Shown one piece after another: positions 1 through 10,511 of a stretch of DNA of 64,000 nucleotides. The stretch covers positions 1-64,000 of the forward strand of contig JAHBBC010000053.1 of assembly GCA_019915015.1 (NCBI GenBank), given 5' to 3'. A program made the position numbers and the translations under genes. The stretch is from Auriscalpium vulgare. Lineage: Eukaryota; Basidiomycota; Agaricomycetes; Russulales; Auriscalpiaceae. The notes beneath the pieces are model-generated. The model had not been told where the DNA came from. It ran no database searches and was given only the letters and a program-made list of their open reading frames with translations. Within the stretch, counting starts at the first letter, position 1, and each line of letters begins with the position of its first letter.

Positions 1-795
1 ACACTTTGTTTTGTTTTGAAATGACATCGTGCAGGAGGTCGCGTTCGGTGGGGGTGAGGAATTCAAAATTGGGCAAGTTATCCATGGCGTCGTGGCGTTC
101 CTGTGTATATTGACCAGTCGGCGTAAATGTGGGAGGGTGTGTGGCAAGAGGTGGCATTGATTCTAGCGGGTCTCCAAGAATATTTCGCTCGATCCTGAAT
201 CCGTCAGGGAGCGTACCGAGAACCGGGCACACTTTGAGTGCAACGGGCTTGTAATTCTTCTTGCCAATAAACGTAGCACGAGACTGAGGTTCTGAGTGAG
301 GGGAATTGGTCGTATATGGTTCCCAGGAATTATGCGGTGAGTGCGTAGCGGGCCCACTGTATTTCAAAGTGGGCGTGTCAAGATGGGGAGTTGAAATGGG
401 AACTGCGGGTCTTGAGGTCTTCGGTATGTCCTGTTGAGGTCCAAGATATGAGTCGGGAGTCACTGGAGAATTACGAGGGGGCGCGGGGCATATGTTCTGC
501 AAGAAAGCGGGGGCGACGTACTCGGGGAGATGGGATCGAGCTTCAGAAGCGGTGATGTATGCATGTTTGACTGCTGAATTGTCCGAGGAATCAATGGAGG
601 TATATGCAAGAACGTGGACGTTGTCTCCATCGCCTTCGAGTATCATGGCGATGGATTCTCCTTCCTCCAAGTCTTCAAGTGCGTTGTTGTTTAACTTCCT
701 TGTTGCAAAACCGATGGTGTCCTCTAGGGAACATCGGGAGCGTGAGCGTGGCGCCTCCATTGGGGTTGATCATCGGGACTGTCTGGTCCGCATTG
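1..795 (-). pseudogene. Ty3/gypsy Pol N-terminal fragment (end of protease frame to start of RT), cut by window edge
   Basis: Read on the minus strand, 795 to 678 gives the tail of a gag-protease frame containing FPRGHHRF, ending at a TGA (675-677). From there to base 1 a second frame, +1 to the first, is open without a stop. It contains EGESIAMILEGDGDNV, GKKNYKPVALKV, PVLGTLPDGFRIERNILGD and TERDLLHDVIS. These align with the Ty3 copy at 12130-17975 (EGDG, KYKPVAQKVKPVLG, AERDLLHHVIS) but are clearly diverged. The match stops near 795, so the rest of gag is missing, and reverse transcriptase would continue beyond base 1. The long open pol frame suggests fairly recent function. Type is pseudogene only because the 5' part is absent; this is a fragment rather than a visibly mutated gene. 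Confidence 0.85.
675..677 (-). other. Candidate +1 recoding site at UGA between gag and pol
   Basis: The gag-protease frame ends ...CGC ACT TGA, and the open pol frame reads on as GAA GAC TTG GAG. The shift is +1, placed exactly as at 14326-14328 in the second Ty3 copy (GCT GCT TGA, then GAT TAT CTA GAA). The conserved position is what supports recoding; the mechanism is inference. Confidence 0.5.
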
Positions 796-1444
796 CTCCC
801 GCAGCGTAACGGGGCGGCACGCTGTTCGGCGAAGCACAGCGCAGCACAGCGAACCAGAGCGCACTTGTCCCCTGCGAAGGACGAAGAGGTCGGCAGAGGG
901 TAGGCCGTGGGGGCACGGGGCAATGGCACGCGGGATGGGCGAGAGCATGGGAACGGTGAGACACGAGAACATAGAGTGTACTTGTACCGGTGATGACAAA
1001 TCAATCTACCCTTGGGAGACGACACCCGAGACTTCATAGCTCAAAACAAGAGGCACAATCCTAGCAGGCGTTCGGCGAACCAAGAAACAAGCCCGAGTCA
1101 TGCCCTAGCAAAAAGGGTGACGTAGCAGCAACGGCGGAAGCAGTAGTCCCGGCGAAGAGTCACCAAGTTGATCTGACTTAGGCGAACACGGCGGGCGAAA
1201 TGGGAGACGAAGCGATACTATGACTTGCTAGACTAACGGTACGGGTACTATGTTCGCAACGTGACTGACGGTATTTGGCTAGGAGTATGACGGTAGCGGC
1301 AGCACGCCCCAGGATAGAGGGTGCGCTGTGGTTAGGGGGTTTTCGCCAGCGAACGCACGCTCTCACGCTCCCTCTCTTCCTCTCTCCTCTCGCCCCAGGC
1401 AGTAGAGCACTCCTCACCCCTACCCTTGGCCCCTCCAGTGACTG
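796..1444. other. No recognisable gene
   Basis: Short open frames only, with no motif I recognise. The sequence lies directly upstream of the Ty3 fragment, but no LTR ends or inverted repeats were found here. Confidence 0.5.
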
Positions 1445-1497
1445 CAGTGGGGGTTATCTCATCAGCAACTACAGTGGGGGTTATCTCATCAGCAACT
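1445..1497. repeat. 26-bp direct repeat, two copies
   Basis: The 26 bp from CAGTGGGGG to CAGCAACT occur at 1445-1470 and again at 1472-1497, a 27-bp period with one spacer base. No coding role is seen. Confidence 0.9.
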
Positions 1498-1590
1498 TGA
1501 CCGTGAGATATAATTTCCTTTGGTAACAATGCAAAACACACACTTTTTGGCACGACCAGTTAAAGAAAAAAATGATTAAGAGTAATCGAA
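1495..1590 (-). repeat. Dispersed repeat tail, also at 34013-34102
   Basis: On the minus strand this reads ATTACTCTTAATCATTTTTT, then a stretch with CAAAGGAAATTATATC and a GTCAAGT box. The plus strand at 34013-34102 carries the same boxes in the same order and spacing. At 34 kb it follows directly the truncated end of the unclassified transposon-linked protein, so it is probably the end of that element. Confidence 0.75.
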
Positions 1591-1606
1591 ACGGACGCGC
1601 AGATCG

Positions 1607-2230
1607 CGAACGTAGTGAACGGACTGGAGTTGCCATTTTGCAGCGTTGCAACGTACAACGTGATGAGGTTTTGGCTGGCCGACCCTCAGGGTATTGACGG
1701 CGCCCCGGATGTTCGAGACGCCGCCCACGCACGACCCTCGTATCTGGGCCCCAGGGGTGCTATACCGGGACGCTTCAACACCGTGCTGGTGAGCACTGGG
1801 CAGGGCAATGTCAAGGGAGTCCGAGGTGCGTTGCCGCACGTTGTTGTTGATATGGCCTCACACGCGCGCAGGGTATCGTGTTGCGCATCTGCACGTGATT
1901 TTCACGCTGTCTATGAAGGCTCACGCAGCAGTCTTTCCGCCGTAGTATGACCCGCCGGAGTATTTGGCATTTGCCGAGCGGTTCTCCCCGTTCGCTGGGG
2001 TTGCGGAGCCTGACCACCTGATGTATCGCATTAAGCGGTCGTACCGGGCGGGCGGCGTGAGGCAGTCAGCAGTGGTCAATGTGAGCATTATTCATTGCAG
2101 CGTGCACCTTCTGCCGCAGTTTAGTGCGGTCACGCCACGTCACTGGAGATCAGATAACATTCTGTACGTTTGCAACTCATTTTATATGTCCTTTTTTGTA
2201 GACAGACATACTTACATCACCATATACTAG
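1607..2230 (+). pseudogene. C-terminal fragment of a Plavaka-like (CACTA-related) transposon protein
   Basis: The reading contains LPFCSVATYNVMRFW, GRFNTVLVSTGQGNVKGVRG, then after a gap GYRVAHLHVIFTL, SVHLLPQFSAVTPRHW and FVDRHTYITIY before the stop at 2228-2230. I recall this order (DTALV, GYRVAQ, SVHLFPKFGPV, DRHTYLTIY) as the C-terminal part of Plavaka-type transposon proteins of basidiomycetes. The two halves join in frame if 1826-1871 (GTGCGT...GCAG, 46 nt) is removed as an intron. An in-frame TAG near 1946 breaks the second exon. The N-terminal and catalytic parts are missing, so this is a dead fragment. The family name is from memory. Confidence 0.6.
1826..1871 (+). other. Probable 46-nt intron in the Plavaka-like fragment
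   Basis: GTGCGT donor and CGCAG acceptor. Removing it turns GTC CGA G / GG TAT CGT into VRGYRV, the expected continuous motif of the family. Confidence 0.6.
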
Positions 2231-3039
2231 GCTACTTTCTTTGAGTGTACAGGGAGTTTGTCATTGCAAAAAAGATTGAATTGGTTGAGCATAGGGCTAG
2301 AGGGAGGCGACTACAGTAAGGACAGTGACCACGTGAAGCGAGAGTAAATAAGAAAAAGCTGGGAGCAGGAGAGATCAGTGTATACTTTCGGCCAGGCACC
2401 GGATGCACGTACTATTTGACCCTCATGGCGCAACATACTCTGACCCATCGTTGGCCTTGGGACTGATCGCACACGCGCCCCTGAAAGGGCTCATTGGCAG
2501 CAGGCGGTACTCTGGTGTTTGCAACGGCACGGCGCAGGCATGAGAGGCGTGAACGGGATTGCATGAGGCGACGGGGTGCGTGGGATGCTCGCTGGCGGTA
2601 CAGCCGCAAAGAGAACGGCGGAGCCACCGGCGAAAAGGATCAGAGAGTCGGGTACAGAGAAGAAGGGCACAGAGGGAGCGAGGGTACTGGGGGTGAGGGC
2701 GTTGTGTTGAGGCGTGTGGGCTTAGGTGCGGCCAGCTTGGGGGTGGCGGCGACAATGGTGGGCGCTGGATTGGCGGTGGTGGCGGCAGGCGGCGGGATGT
2801 CAAACAACAATGCGTCTGGCGGCGCCGACCCAAAGGCGGGCGTGGGATTGAAAGTGGGGAAGGCGGGTGCAGGAGCCTCGCTGGCAAAGGCAGGCGCAGG
2901 CGCGGAAGCGGGAACTGTCACGTGGGAGGGGATGGTGTGACCGTGCGTGAGCGCGGGGTTGGGGGCGGGCAGGGGCTGCACTGGAGAAGGTGGACGCGGG
3001 TATGTTGGTGTTAAAGGCGGACGTTGGCACGAAGAGGAG
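2231..3039. other. No assignable gene; Pro/Ala-rich open frame on the minus strand
   Basis: A minus-strand frame at 2640-2981 is rich in Pro and Ala (repeats like PAPAFA). It could be joined to the hAT remnant upstream through a GTGAGT...CCAG intron (about 2981-3045), but its composition does not resemble the hAT catalytic region. The plus-strand frame 2494-2940 is its shadow. No homology is recognised. Confidence 0.4.
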
Positions 3040-3787
3040 ACTCACGCCTGTCGATAAGAGAGACAAGGGCATTTGGTGGGTCCCTGGCCGTTGTATCTGT
3101 AAAACGGGCTGTGAGCAGTGAACTGTCAGCGTGAGGATGCTCTGGGTCACATAAAGAATCCGGGGCTGCAAAAACAATGGGCACAGTTACTTGGTGTGCA
3201 TTTGATGCCATGCTACCTAAGCTTGCGGGCCAGGGCTGGCATGCACGTATCATTGTTTCTCGCATTGTCCAGCGTGATCCAACCGATCTAGATGAAGTGG
3301 ATCAGCATTAGAGCCAGCGCTAGAGGCGCTGGATAGGCACCTTGTCGAGGAGCTCTATGTGTTCCAGAACGAAAAGGAGCGCCTTCGCCAGATGCTCCCC
3401 TGTATGATGTCGGGTACTATTATGAAACTGATCAGATCGGCCCGCATTGTCAACTTGTACTGTTGGCCTTGGGAGGTCACCTATGGGAGCCCTTCGATTC
3501 AATGGGCAGTGACCGCCATATAGGGGACCAGATCTCAATCTGTTCATATATCACTTTTGAATGATATCCGACCCATTGAGCTGACTTTGGGAGTCGTCAG
3601 AAATGTCTCAAGTGAGGGAGGTATGACCTACCCTCATAATGCGGCTTAGCTTGAGGAAATGATCCTCTAACTGTTCTTTGATCCGATTCCGGACCATCGT
3701 TCTGCCTGGGATGTCAGCCTCCTGAAGCTCCTCTCTGAGCATCAGAAATATGTTCCACAGGTGTTGAGACTCTACAACGTTGATGGA

Positions 3788-3848
3788 CTGGGGGTCACGC
3801 CCTTGTCAGGAATGTTGGACCAGAGATGATGTATTTAAAATCACACGC
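3788..3848 (-). other. Probable intron with a GC donor in the hAT remnant
   Basis: Between ...ADNQ and SINVVES lie 61 nt starting GCGTGT and ending CCCCCAG, with a CTGAC branch-like box. Removing them restores the expected hAT order. The donor is GC, not GT: either a true GC-AG intron or a decayed donor. Confidence 0.5.
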
Positions 3849-4383
3849 CTGATTGTCTGCCACGATAAACTCCACCAAAGCGTCAACAAAGGCTTCATTG
3901 GGGAGTTTTTTCTGGGGGATTCCTGGCCTCCCTGCATCATTGGGCCTGCCCAGCTGCACAGACTCTTGGTAGGCGTTAATGAAGGGCAGCGCCTCGGCCG
4001 CCGTGATCTTTATCTTAGATTCGTCGCATACACGTACCCAGTCTGGGAGGTGCTCTGTGTACAGATGGCGATGGAGAGTCCCAGTCCCAGTCCCGAAACT
4101 GAACGCAGAGATCTTGTGAGCGATGTCCCGCTTGCAGATTTGTCTAAGAGGCGGCCTTAATTAGCTGCAAGGTGCGAAGGTGCAATGAATGCAACCTACT
4201 TGCAGAATTTACAATATCTTTTCCCATCAAGTTCTTGGAAAAAAGCCCAGCAGTCATTGGCCGTAGGCCTTTTCTTGTTTCCGGCTGGGCCAGCTTGCCG
4301 TCGTTCTTGGACTGCTACAAGATCAGGCCGGGCGTTCATCGCAGGCTGAGGGAGACGCGGCGGCGGAGGCGGCAGCAGCGGCT

Positions 4384-4495
4384 GCTGGTGCTGGTGCTGG
4401 TGCTGGTGGTGCTGGTGCTGCGGCTGCTGGCACTGCTGCGGCTGCTGGTGCTCGGGGTGCAGGTGGGGTGCTGCTGCTGCTGGTGCTGTGTGGCA
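4384..4495. repeat. GCTGGT-type microsatellite
   Basis: A run of CTGGTG and GCTGCT triplet-like units. On the minus strand it encodes the Gln/Pro-rich leader of the hAT protein. Confidence 0.75.
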
Positions 4496-5345
4496 GGTTG
4501 GTGCAGCTGCTGATCGGGGTTCAGGTAGATGTTCTGCTGTGGCAGCTGGGGTGGCTGATATTGATGGGTCAGTGCTGTAAGCTGGTAGGCCTGCTAATAA
4601 TCAGGTTGGGGCAGACGCGGGGCGATGAGATGATGTGGTGCGACCTGGTGAGATGCGGCAGGGTAATCAGCGGGGGCATAATGGTCTGCTTGAGGTCGCG
4701 GATTCAGCAGGGGAGCAGCATCAGGGGAGGATAGATGCCACGTTGACATCCCAATGCTGCTATGCTCAGATGTGGGGCTGATGTCATAGACGTCGCAGTT
4801 CTCAGGCGATTGCCAGTGCGAAAGGAACGCAAACTCTGCTCCCGGCGTGCTTGGCCTCTTGAAACCAGGAGGTAGACAAAGTAGAGAGTAATCTGCGAGA
4901 GGGCTCGAGGACGCGGGGATGGCGTGGCTCCTAGCATGGGGCTCCGGAAGCCGCTCACAGAGGGGGACTTGTTGAGCGGATGAAACCACCTCATCGGGAT
5001 ATCTTGGGGTCGCGGCCTTGGGGTGATGAGGGCTGTGAAGCAACTCGTGAAAGGGGCCCTGCTGAGGGGATGGAACCGACTCATTGGGATATGATAGAGG
5101 CACGATCCCAGGGCGGTGGATGCGGCTTGGAGTGGCCGGATGACGACCAGGGGTCAGGAGCTCGGCGACAGGTGACAGGCCGTTCTGTAGTCGCGCCTAG
5201 GGGACCGTGTGAGTAGGTGGCAGCGCGACAAAGAATAGATCATCATTGTTGCCCCGTGCGGGCCCATAGTCGCCTGCTAGGGGAGCAGGGTCCACCTGAC
5301 ACCGGAGGCGGGAGGGTATATTAACGGCAGGGCCTGAGAGAGGCG

Positions 5346-5498
5346 TTAACGACGGTCTGTGAAGATGAAAATGGAGTTACCATCCAGGCGAAATGTGGTC
5401 TGCAGGGCTCCACCAGGTAGCTCAATTTTGACGTCGGAGTGTTGTTTCCTCCTCCGGCCTTTCCCTTTTGGTGTGGCATTTTTCCTTCCCCTCCGCAT
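5346..5498 (-). CDS. Small basic open frame, possible first exon upstream of the hAT remnant
   Basis: A 50-residue frame starts MRRGRKNATPKGKGRRRK and ends TDRR-stop. The N-terminus is strongly basic, like a nuclear localisation signal. It lies about 250 bp upstream of the hAT leader on the same strand, so it may be the first exon of that transposase or chance. A splice donor (GGTAAC) lies near its end. No homology is recognised. Confidence 0.25.
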   Translation of the reverse strand: MRRGRKNATPKGKGRRRKQHSDVKIELPGGALQTTFRLDGNSIFIFTDRR

Positions 5499-8240
5499 GG
5501 CTGAGATCAGTGTTAGTCTTATTATTCAGGAGCAATGACCTGAGTAAACAGACTTACACAAGCGATGCCGGGCCGCGTTGACAGGCGAATGCAAGCGACT
5601 ATAGTGAGCTGACGAAGGTGGGCCGAAGGCGTCACGCTAGGCCTCGGGTGGCCGGGATTATGTTGTCTGGCATGTTGGATAAGGAGAGCGTTAACTCCTA
5701 GAAGGATCGCCGGGTCCGTGGAGTCCAACTTACCGGGACAAGGGACTGCTTCAGCTAAGGATTTCCCGCGGAGACGGGCCAGGCAGCGTCACAGTCCTGC
5801 ATGAGCAGCTTCTAGAAGCTGCACGCAGGGCGATGTCAGGTAAAACAGCCTCTAAAAGCTGTTCTTCCTGTGCGTAGCGCCCGGTAGAGATGAAGAGGGT
5901 GGGAAGGACGGGGCTGCTTGACGGAAGAAGTCGAAGCTGGAGGACAATGGGTCTGCGGGCGAGTAGAGCGATGTACAGGGGGTGGCGACGAAAAGGGAGA
6001 GGCGTTGAGGGACGAGCGTCCATCGCGTCAGGACAGGCTGTTGTATATGAGAGGCTTTGAGTGATAAGAGAAAAATACTAAGTGGAGAAATAAAAATACT
6101 GAGCCGGAGAATACTTGCCGGGAGTGGGCCGACGTGTAGCGCGGCAGTACGATTCCGCTCAAAGTGGTTTCTGGTTACATAATCAAATATATACATTAAA
6201 TAATAGCATTGAGACACAATTGGACACTAAAAGACAACTGAGTGGCCCTAGGGGTACCAAACAACGGTGGGCATTAATGTGCACCATTGGGCGACACCGG
6301 AGGGCATGAAATTGGGCGTGCAGTTGCAGCCTGAGGTGGTCATTGTGGGATCAAGGGTGATGACATCATTCCGGGTTCTAAATGTAATTCAAAACCCCAG
6401 AGTGATGTCATCGTATTTCTGCCTGTGTTGTCTGGTGCTGCTTAGTTCTTCCAACATCACTGTTCTGCAACTTCTGTATGTGTTGCATGGTCTAATAAAT
6501 GGTGTATGTAGGCAATCATTTGTGTATGTTTTGTGGAGCGAAAGTGAGGAGGGGTAAAGCGTGAGTAGACATAGCGTGGGAGTAAATTCCCAAAAAAGGC
6601 GACACAGACTGTCGTTGCATGGGTCGAAAAAATGCTGTATGTAGATGACATAAGCAATGATTCATAGGAATCGTAATCAGCATGCGTCAACGGGTGTGGC
6701 CTGGTGGCACAAAAATTAGCAGCCGAGAATGAGCAGGGCTGGGTCACGCCAGGAGGCAAAATAAGCTCTGATATTCGGGGAATCTCCTGCCCTTCCCTTG
6801 AAAAGCCCACGGTGGGCGCAGCCTGGAGGCAAAAATAACATGAATTGAGGCTTCAAAGAGCGCGGGATCACGGTAGGATTGCGCCGGTGGGACAAAAAAA
6901 AAGCTCTGATAAATGAAAAACCCTGGCCCCTTCAGCTTCAGGAGGGTGGGTAGGAGTGAGGACGGGCGACGACGTATACATTCCCTCTTTTCATTCACGA
7001 TTTCTGACTTCCCTTTTGTTTTGACTAGTCTACTCGCGTTGTTACGCACGTTCCACGGCTTCGCCACCACCCCGTTTCCTTATACGACACTTCCTTTGAG
7101 TACCTCCCCTCCTCCAGTGTGCTCCTTTCGCTGACGCACCGAGACAAGGCCGTGATCCGAACACGTCGGGAACGACTCCGCCGCAGCCGCAATGGAAGAG
7201 TCGGGCCTGGGCAGCCCGTGTTGGGGGACAGAGTCCTATAGCATGCGCGTGCGTACATCAAATAGAGTTGATCCCGGGCGCGCAAGGGAAGCGGGCCTGT
7301 TGAGGAGGCAAGGCCCTTGTACGATACACCTTACTACCTCTTTTCCTTCAGCCCAATTTCCCCGTGCACCACACCACATGGACAGATTTCATTTTGCTTC
7401 CGGTCTCAATTTCGTATTGCCACCATCTTTTCCCTTCGCCTTTATCTTTTTTCATCACTCGGTATCTAGGGCCCGGCGGCGCGAGAGCACGCGCAGCGTC
7501 GCAGCGTCGCTCGGTCACATATACAGGCTCCATCCGGCCTTCAAACGGATTCATCTTTCCCCTCCCGAGCTGACCGAGCCTGAGCCGTGCAAGAGCACCC
7601 GATTGAGCCCCCTCTTTCCTTCTTGCTTCCGCCTCCTTTTTCACCTCCTGATTCTCAGCCCAGCCTTCCCGACTCGCACGCCGTCCTTACGCGTTGAATA
7701 CCCTCAGTACTTCAGCCGCTTGGATGATCTCGCAATTTTTTTTACGCGCTCTGGGACCCCCGCGCCGGCTTGCTGACCTCCCCCAGGCTACCTCCCCAGC
7801 TATATCAGACCCGGTGCGAGGGGCGGAGCAGGCGCGGCGGCATTGAAGACCAACTTGATCTCGCCTGCGCACACGCTTTTCAACCCGCGGCCCTGAACGC
7901 CACGGCGCACGCAAAGGACGAGCACGTGCTGGTCGGTGCTGTTTGAACCCCCAACGGCCCATGCCACCGCACTCCTGTGCGCCAGCCTGCTCCACCGTCC
8001 TGGCCAGACCTCCTCGTCTACACTGCCCTCGGACACGCGGCGCACAAACTCATCATACCTGCCCTCGTACTGGAAGGATATGGCTCAGCCAGCCCAGGCA
8101 GCAGCCAACCTGAGCAGCAAGATGGCGGGCGACGCACCTCAAGGAACTCGGTGACGGCGCGGCGCATGATTTTTGACATCTCTTGTTTTGCTGTTTGAGG
8201 GTGGGCGATGGAGGAGCGAGGGGGTAGGGGAGCGCTATGC
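5499..8240. other. No assignable gene (2.7 kb)
   Basis: Only overlapping open frames on both strands (for example 7192-7776 +) with no recognised motif or convincing intron pattern. Small structures: a perfect 18-bp palindrome at 5805-5822 and a 10-bp inverted repeat 6359-6368/6403-6412 (GATGACATCA/TGATGTCATC). The 5' LTR of the older Ty3 copy that begins coding at 9368 might lie here or up to 9.2 kb, but no second LTR exists to prove it. Confidence 0.4.
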
Positions 8241-8660
8241 CGAGAGAGCGTGTCAGCGCGCGTGATGGGGGAGAGAGGAGAAGAGGGCGATGCACCTGGG
8301 AGTGAGGAGGGGGCAATGAGAGGCACTTCGGCGCACACAACAGAGAGTGGACGGAGACGGGCGGCACACCCGTTTACAAGGCATGGGCGCAAGAGAGCAG
8401 CTGCCCAGGAGAGTGCGTCAGCGCACGGGGTGGAGGAGCAACATGCGGGCGGCGCACCAGCTGTACGCTACGACATGCAGTACGCAACGAGCCGGGAGAC
8501 TGCTTCAGCGCGGGCGATGGAGGGGGGCGATGCACCTACTGCAAAGAGAGCACGGCTGTGCAAGAGAGCGTGTCAGCGCAGGCAATGGAGGAGCAACGTG
8601 TGGGTGACTCGCCTCCTGTGCGCGATGGATGGGTGCCCAGGAGACAGCGTCAGCGTGGGT
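8241..8660. repeat. Degenerate tandem repeat
   Basis: Five imperfect copies of a unit like GAGAGCGTGTCAGCGCG followed by a GATGGAGG box, starting near 8243, 8410, 8496, 8563 and 8641. Spacing is irregular (67-167 bp). It produces the repetitive 167-residue plus-strand frame at 8208-8711, which I do not regard as a gene. Confidence 0.65.
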
Positions 8661-9367
8661 GAAGGGGAGAAGCGCAGAAGGTGGGCAAGTAGCACGCCCG
8701 TCAACGATTAAGGTGGCTGTAGGGTCAGCGCTCGGACGATGGATGTCCAAGCACATTAAGACGAAATTATGAGCCTTGGAATGTGACGGATGCGTATGGG
8801 AGTGCACAGCGCGTGACAACGGTTGTGGTGGTCGGAGACGAGGGCAGAAGGCTAGGCTAGGCGCTTGACGCCACAGCGGCCTTCTGCCTCTGCAGCCCAC
8901 TATATCACCCCGCTACATCCTCATTGGTATATGCCCTTATTGGCCACGGCGATGCCCAAAGGCCCTCTAACACACGGCCATCCATCTGTACGTGTGTCCT
9001 CCTCACTGCTGCATCCATGCTGCCCAATATATGCGTACATACATGTCAGCCCCGCCACATCCACCGCCGCCCATCCTATGAGCCCGCCCGCCACTGCCTC
9101 GTCAACCCCGCCCTACGCCCAGCACGCCACCCAGCATGCCACCCACACGAACTCTCACCACGCACACCTTCCCCGTAGCTCCCACCTCTTCCCCTGCTTT
9201 CAGATCTCACCCCGCTACGCCTGAGTAATCCCCCAACCCCGCGCACACCTCCCTCGCACTTGCCTTCTATTTCGAAACCCCTCACAATCACCCATCTCAT
9301 TCCGATCTCTCGAAATATCCCCGTACCCCCACGCAATATCCCAGCACCACCAGCACCTCTCCCAATC
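8661..9367. other. Probable 5' leader of the older Ty3 copy
   Basis: C-rich plus-strand sequence directly before the gag start at 9368. Its Pro/Thr/Ser-rich translation resembles in style the leader that precedes gag of the younger element at 11.7-12.1 kb. No LTR boundary could be placed. Confidence 0.35.
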
Positions 9368-10511
9368 ATGGCTGCAGTCATCCTCATGCCCACTCGCAAA
9401 TCGCGCACTGCCCCCGTCTTTGACCCAGAGAAGCCGCGTGAAATTTGCTGCTACTAGGAAGATCTCGAGCCCGCACTCACGCAAGCAAGTATCACCGGAA
9501 ATCGGGAGAAGAACGACTGGTCAAAATTCTATGTCCCCTCAGCCGAGGCGGATATGTTTGACTCCATGCCAGAGTTCACGGGCAACAGCACGTACGAAGA
9601 ATTCAAGACCGCAGGTGGCAAGCTGTATCCAGGAGCCAAAGAAGACCAAGCGTACACCTTGGCGGACCTAGAGTCACTGGTCCTGAAGACGCGCAACAAG
9701 AAGGAGCTGACTCTGGATGACTTTGCCATATATCACCGCGAGTACCTGACCATCTCTGGGTTTCTCGTACGCAAGGGACGGCTCTCGAAGATGCAGCAGA
9801 ACCAAGAATTCTCCCGCGGCATTCCCGACACCATCTGGCTCTCTCTAAATCTGTGCCTGCAGATTAAGAAGCCAGATGTCGAGCCTGGTGAAGCATACGA
9901 GATCGCCGACGTTCACCAAGCCGGGAAATTCGTCCTCGCCTCGGCCACGGTCACCTTTCGAAATGTTGGTCACGTAGAAGCCGTCAACGTACCCATCCCC
10001 GTCGTCACAGTCACCTCTCCCTCGCCCCCGCCAAGCATCAAGACCGATGATATCCTCGCACAGATAGTCTGCACCCTCATGCAGGGTGGCAATCCTCTCC
10101 AGAGCGTTACAATGACCTCCGCCAGCGCAGCACCCGCAGCAGCACCCGCCACAACTCCCGCAGCCACTGCTGTGGCGTTGGATGCCAAATCCGCCGCTAT
10201 GACCCGTCTAGCCGGCCGGTGTCTTTATTGTGGATCGTCAGACCACCGCATCAGCTCCTGCAGTGCTGTTGAGGACGATGTGCGCACCGGAGTAGTCGTG
10301 CGCAATGGAGAAGGAAGGGTCACACTCGCCAACGGTTCCTACGTCCCCCGCGCAATTTCGGGCGATAATCCCAGCGTCAAACCAGTTGCCCAGTTGATGA
10401 TTGAGACGAGCACCTCCCACGCCCCCAACATCCTTGAATTGTTGAAGGTCGATCGAATTCAATTTCTAGAGGAGGAACTGGCCGCTTTGCGTGGAAAAGA
10501 CACCTACGCGC
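9368..10511 (+). pseudogene. Older Ty3/gypsy gag, N-terminal part, interrupted by the younger element
   Basis: The reading starts MAAVILMPTRKSRTAPVF, matching the gag start MTTLMPARGDRTAPIF of the inner element. An in-frame TAG at 9455-9457 breaks it (CCY-stop-EDLE where the homologue has FFADLE). It then continues open: DMFDSMPEFTGNSTYEEF, FAIYHREYLTISGFL, EFSRGIPDTIW. A complete CX2CX4HX4C zinc knuckle (CLYCGSSDHRISSC) follows at about 10220-10261. It stops at 10511, where the inner LTR begins; the gene resumes at 19380-19383. Gag packages the element's RNA. The copy is inactive (nonsense codon, insertion, later frameshifts). Confidence 0.88.
10508..10511. repeat. Target-site duplication GCGC, left copy
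   Basis: GCGC directly precedes the 5' LTR (TGATACG...). The same four bases follow the 3' LTR at 19380-19383. Removing the element and one copy joins GAC ACC TAC GCG C to AA ATC TTT GAC in frame (DTYAQIFDGV). Confidence 0.9.

Larger units (their letters stand above)
3040..5103 (-). pseudogene. hAT-family transposase with BED zinc finger, broken
   Basis: From 5103 downward: a Pro/Gln/His-rich leader, then a BED finger starting NDCWAFFQELDGKRYCKFC (about 4258-4199). Its second half follows a 56-nt intron (4144-4199), where GTGTLHRHLYTEH supplies the two His. Next come INAYQES, FVDALVEFIVADNQ, a 61-nt intron, SINVVES, IFLMLREELQEADI and RNRIKEQLEDHFLKLS. Then MAVTAH-stop-IEG (Trp codon now TGA), HTGEHLAKALLFVLEHIELL and IGWITLDNARNNDT, the hAT motif with a catalytic Asp. 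Several stops and a shift interrupt it, and sequence after about 3040 no longer matches, so the C-terminal dimerisation domain is missing. BED finger plus these motifs identify a hAT (Ac-type) transposase. Confidence 0.8.

Noticed and set aside
2640..2981. Pro/Ala-rich minus-strand frame as a gene
   Set aside because: Low-complexity composition, shadow frames on both strands and no homology; kept only as a note.
7192..7776. 194-residue plus-strand frame
   Set aside because: Overlaps equally long frames on the other strand, no motif and no splice pattern; looks like chance in GC-rich sequence.
8208..8711. 167-residue frame with repeated ESVSAR-like blocks
   Set aside because: Explained by the degenerate tandem repeat; repeats change frame between units.
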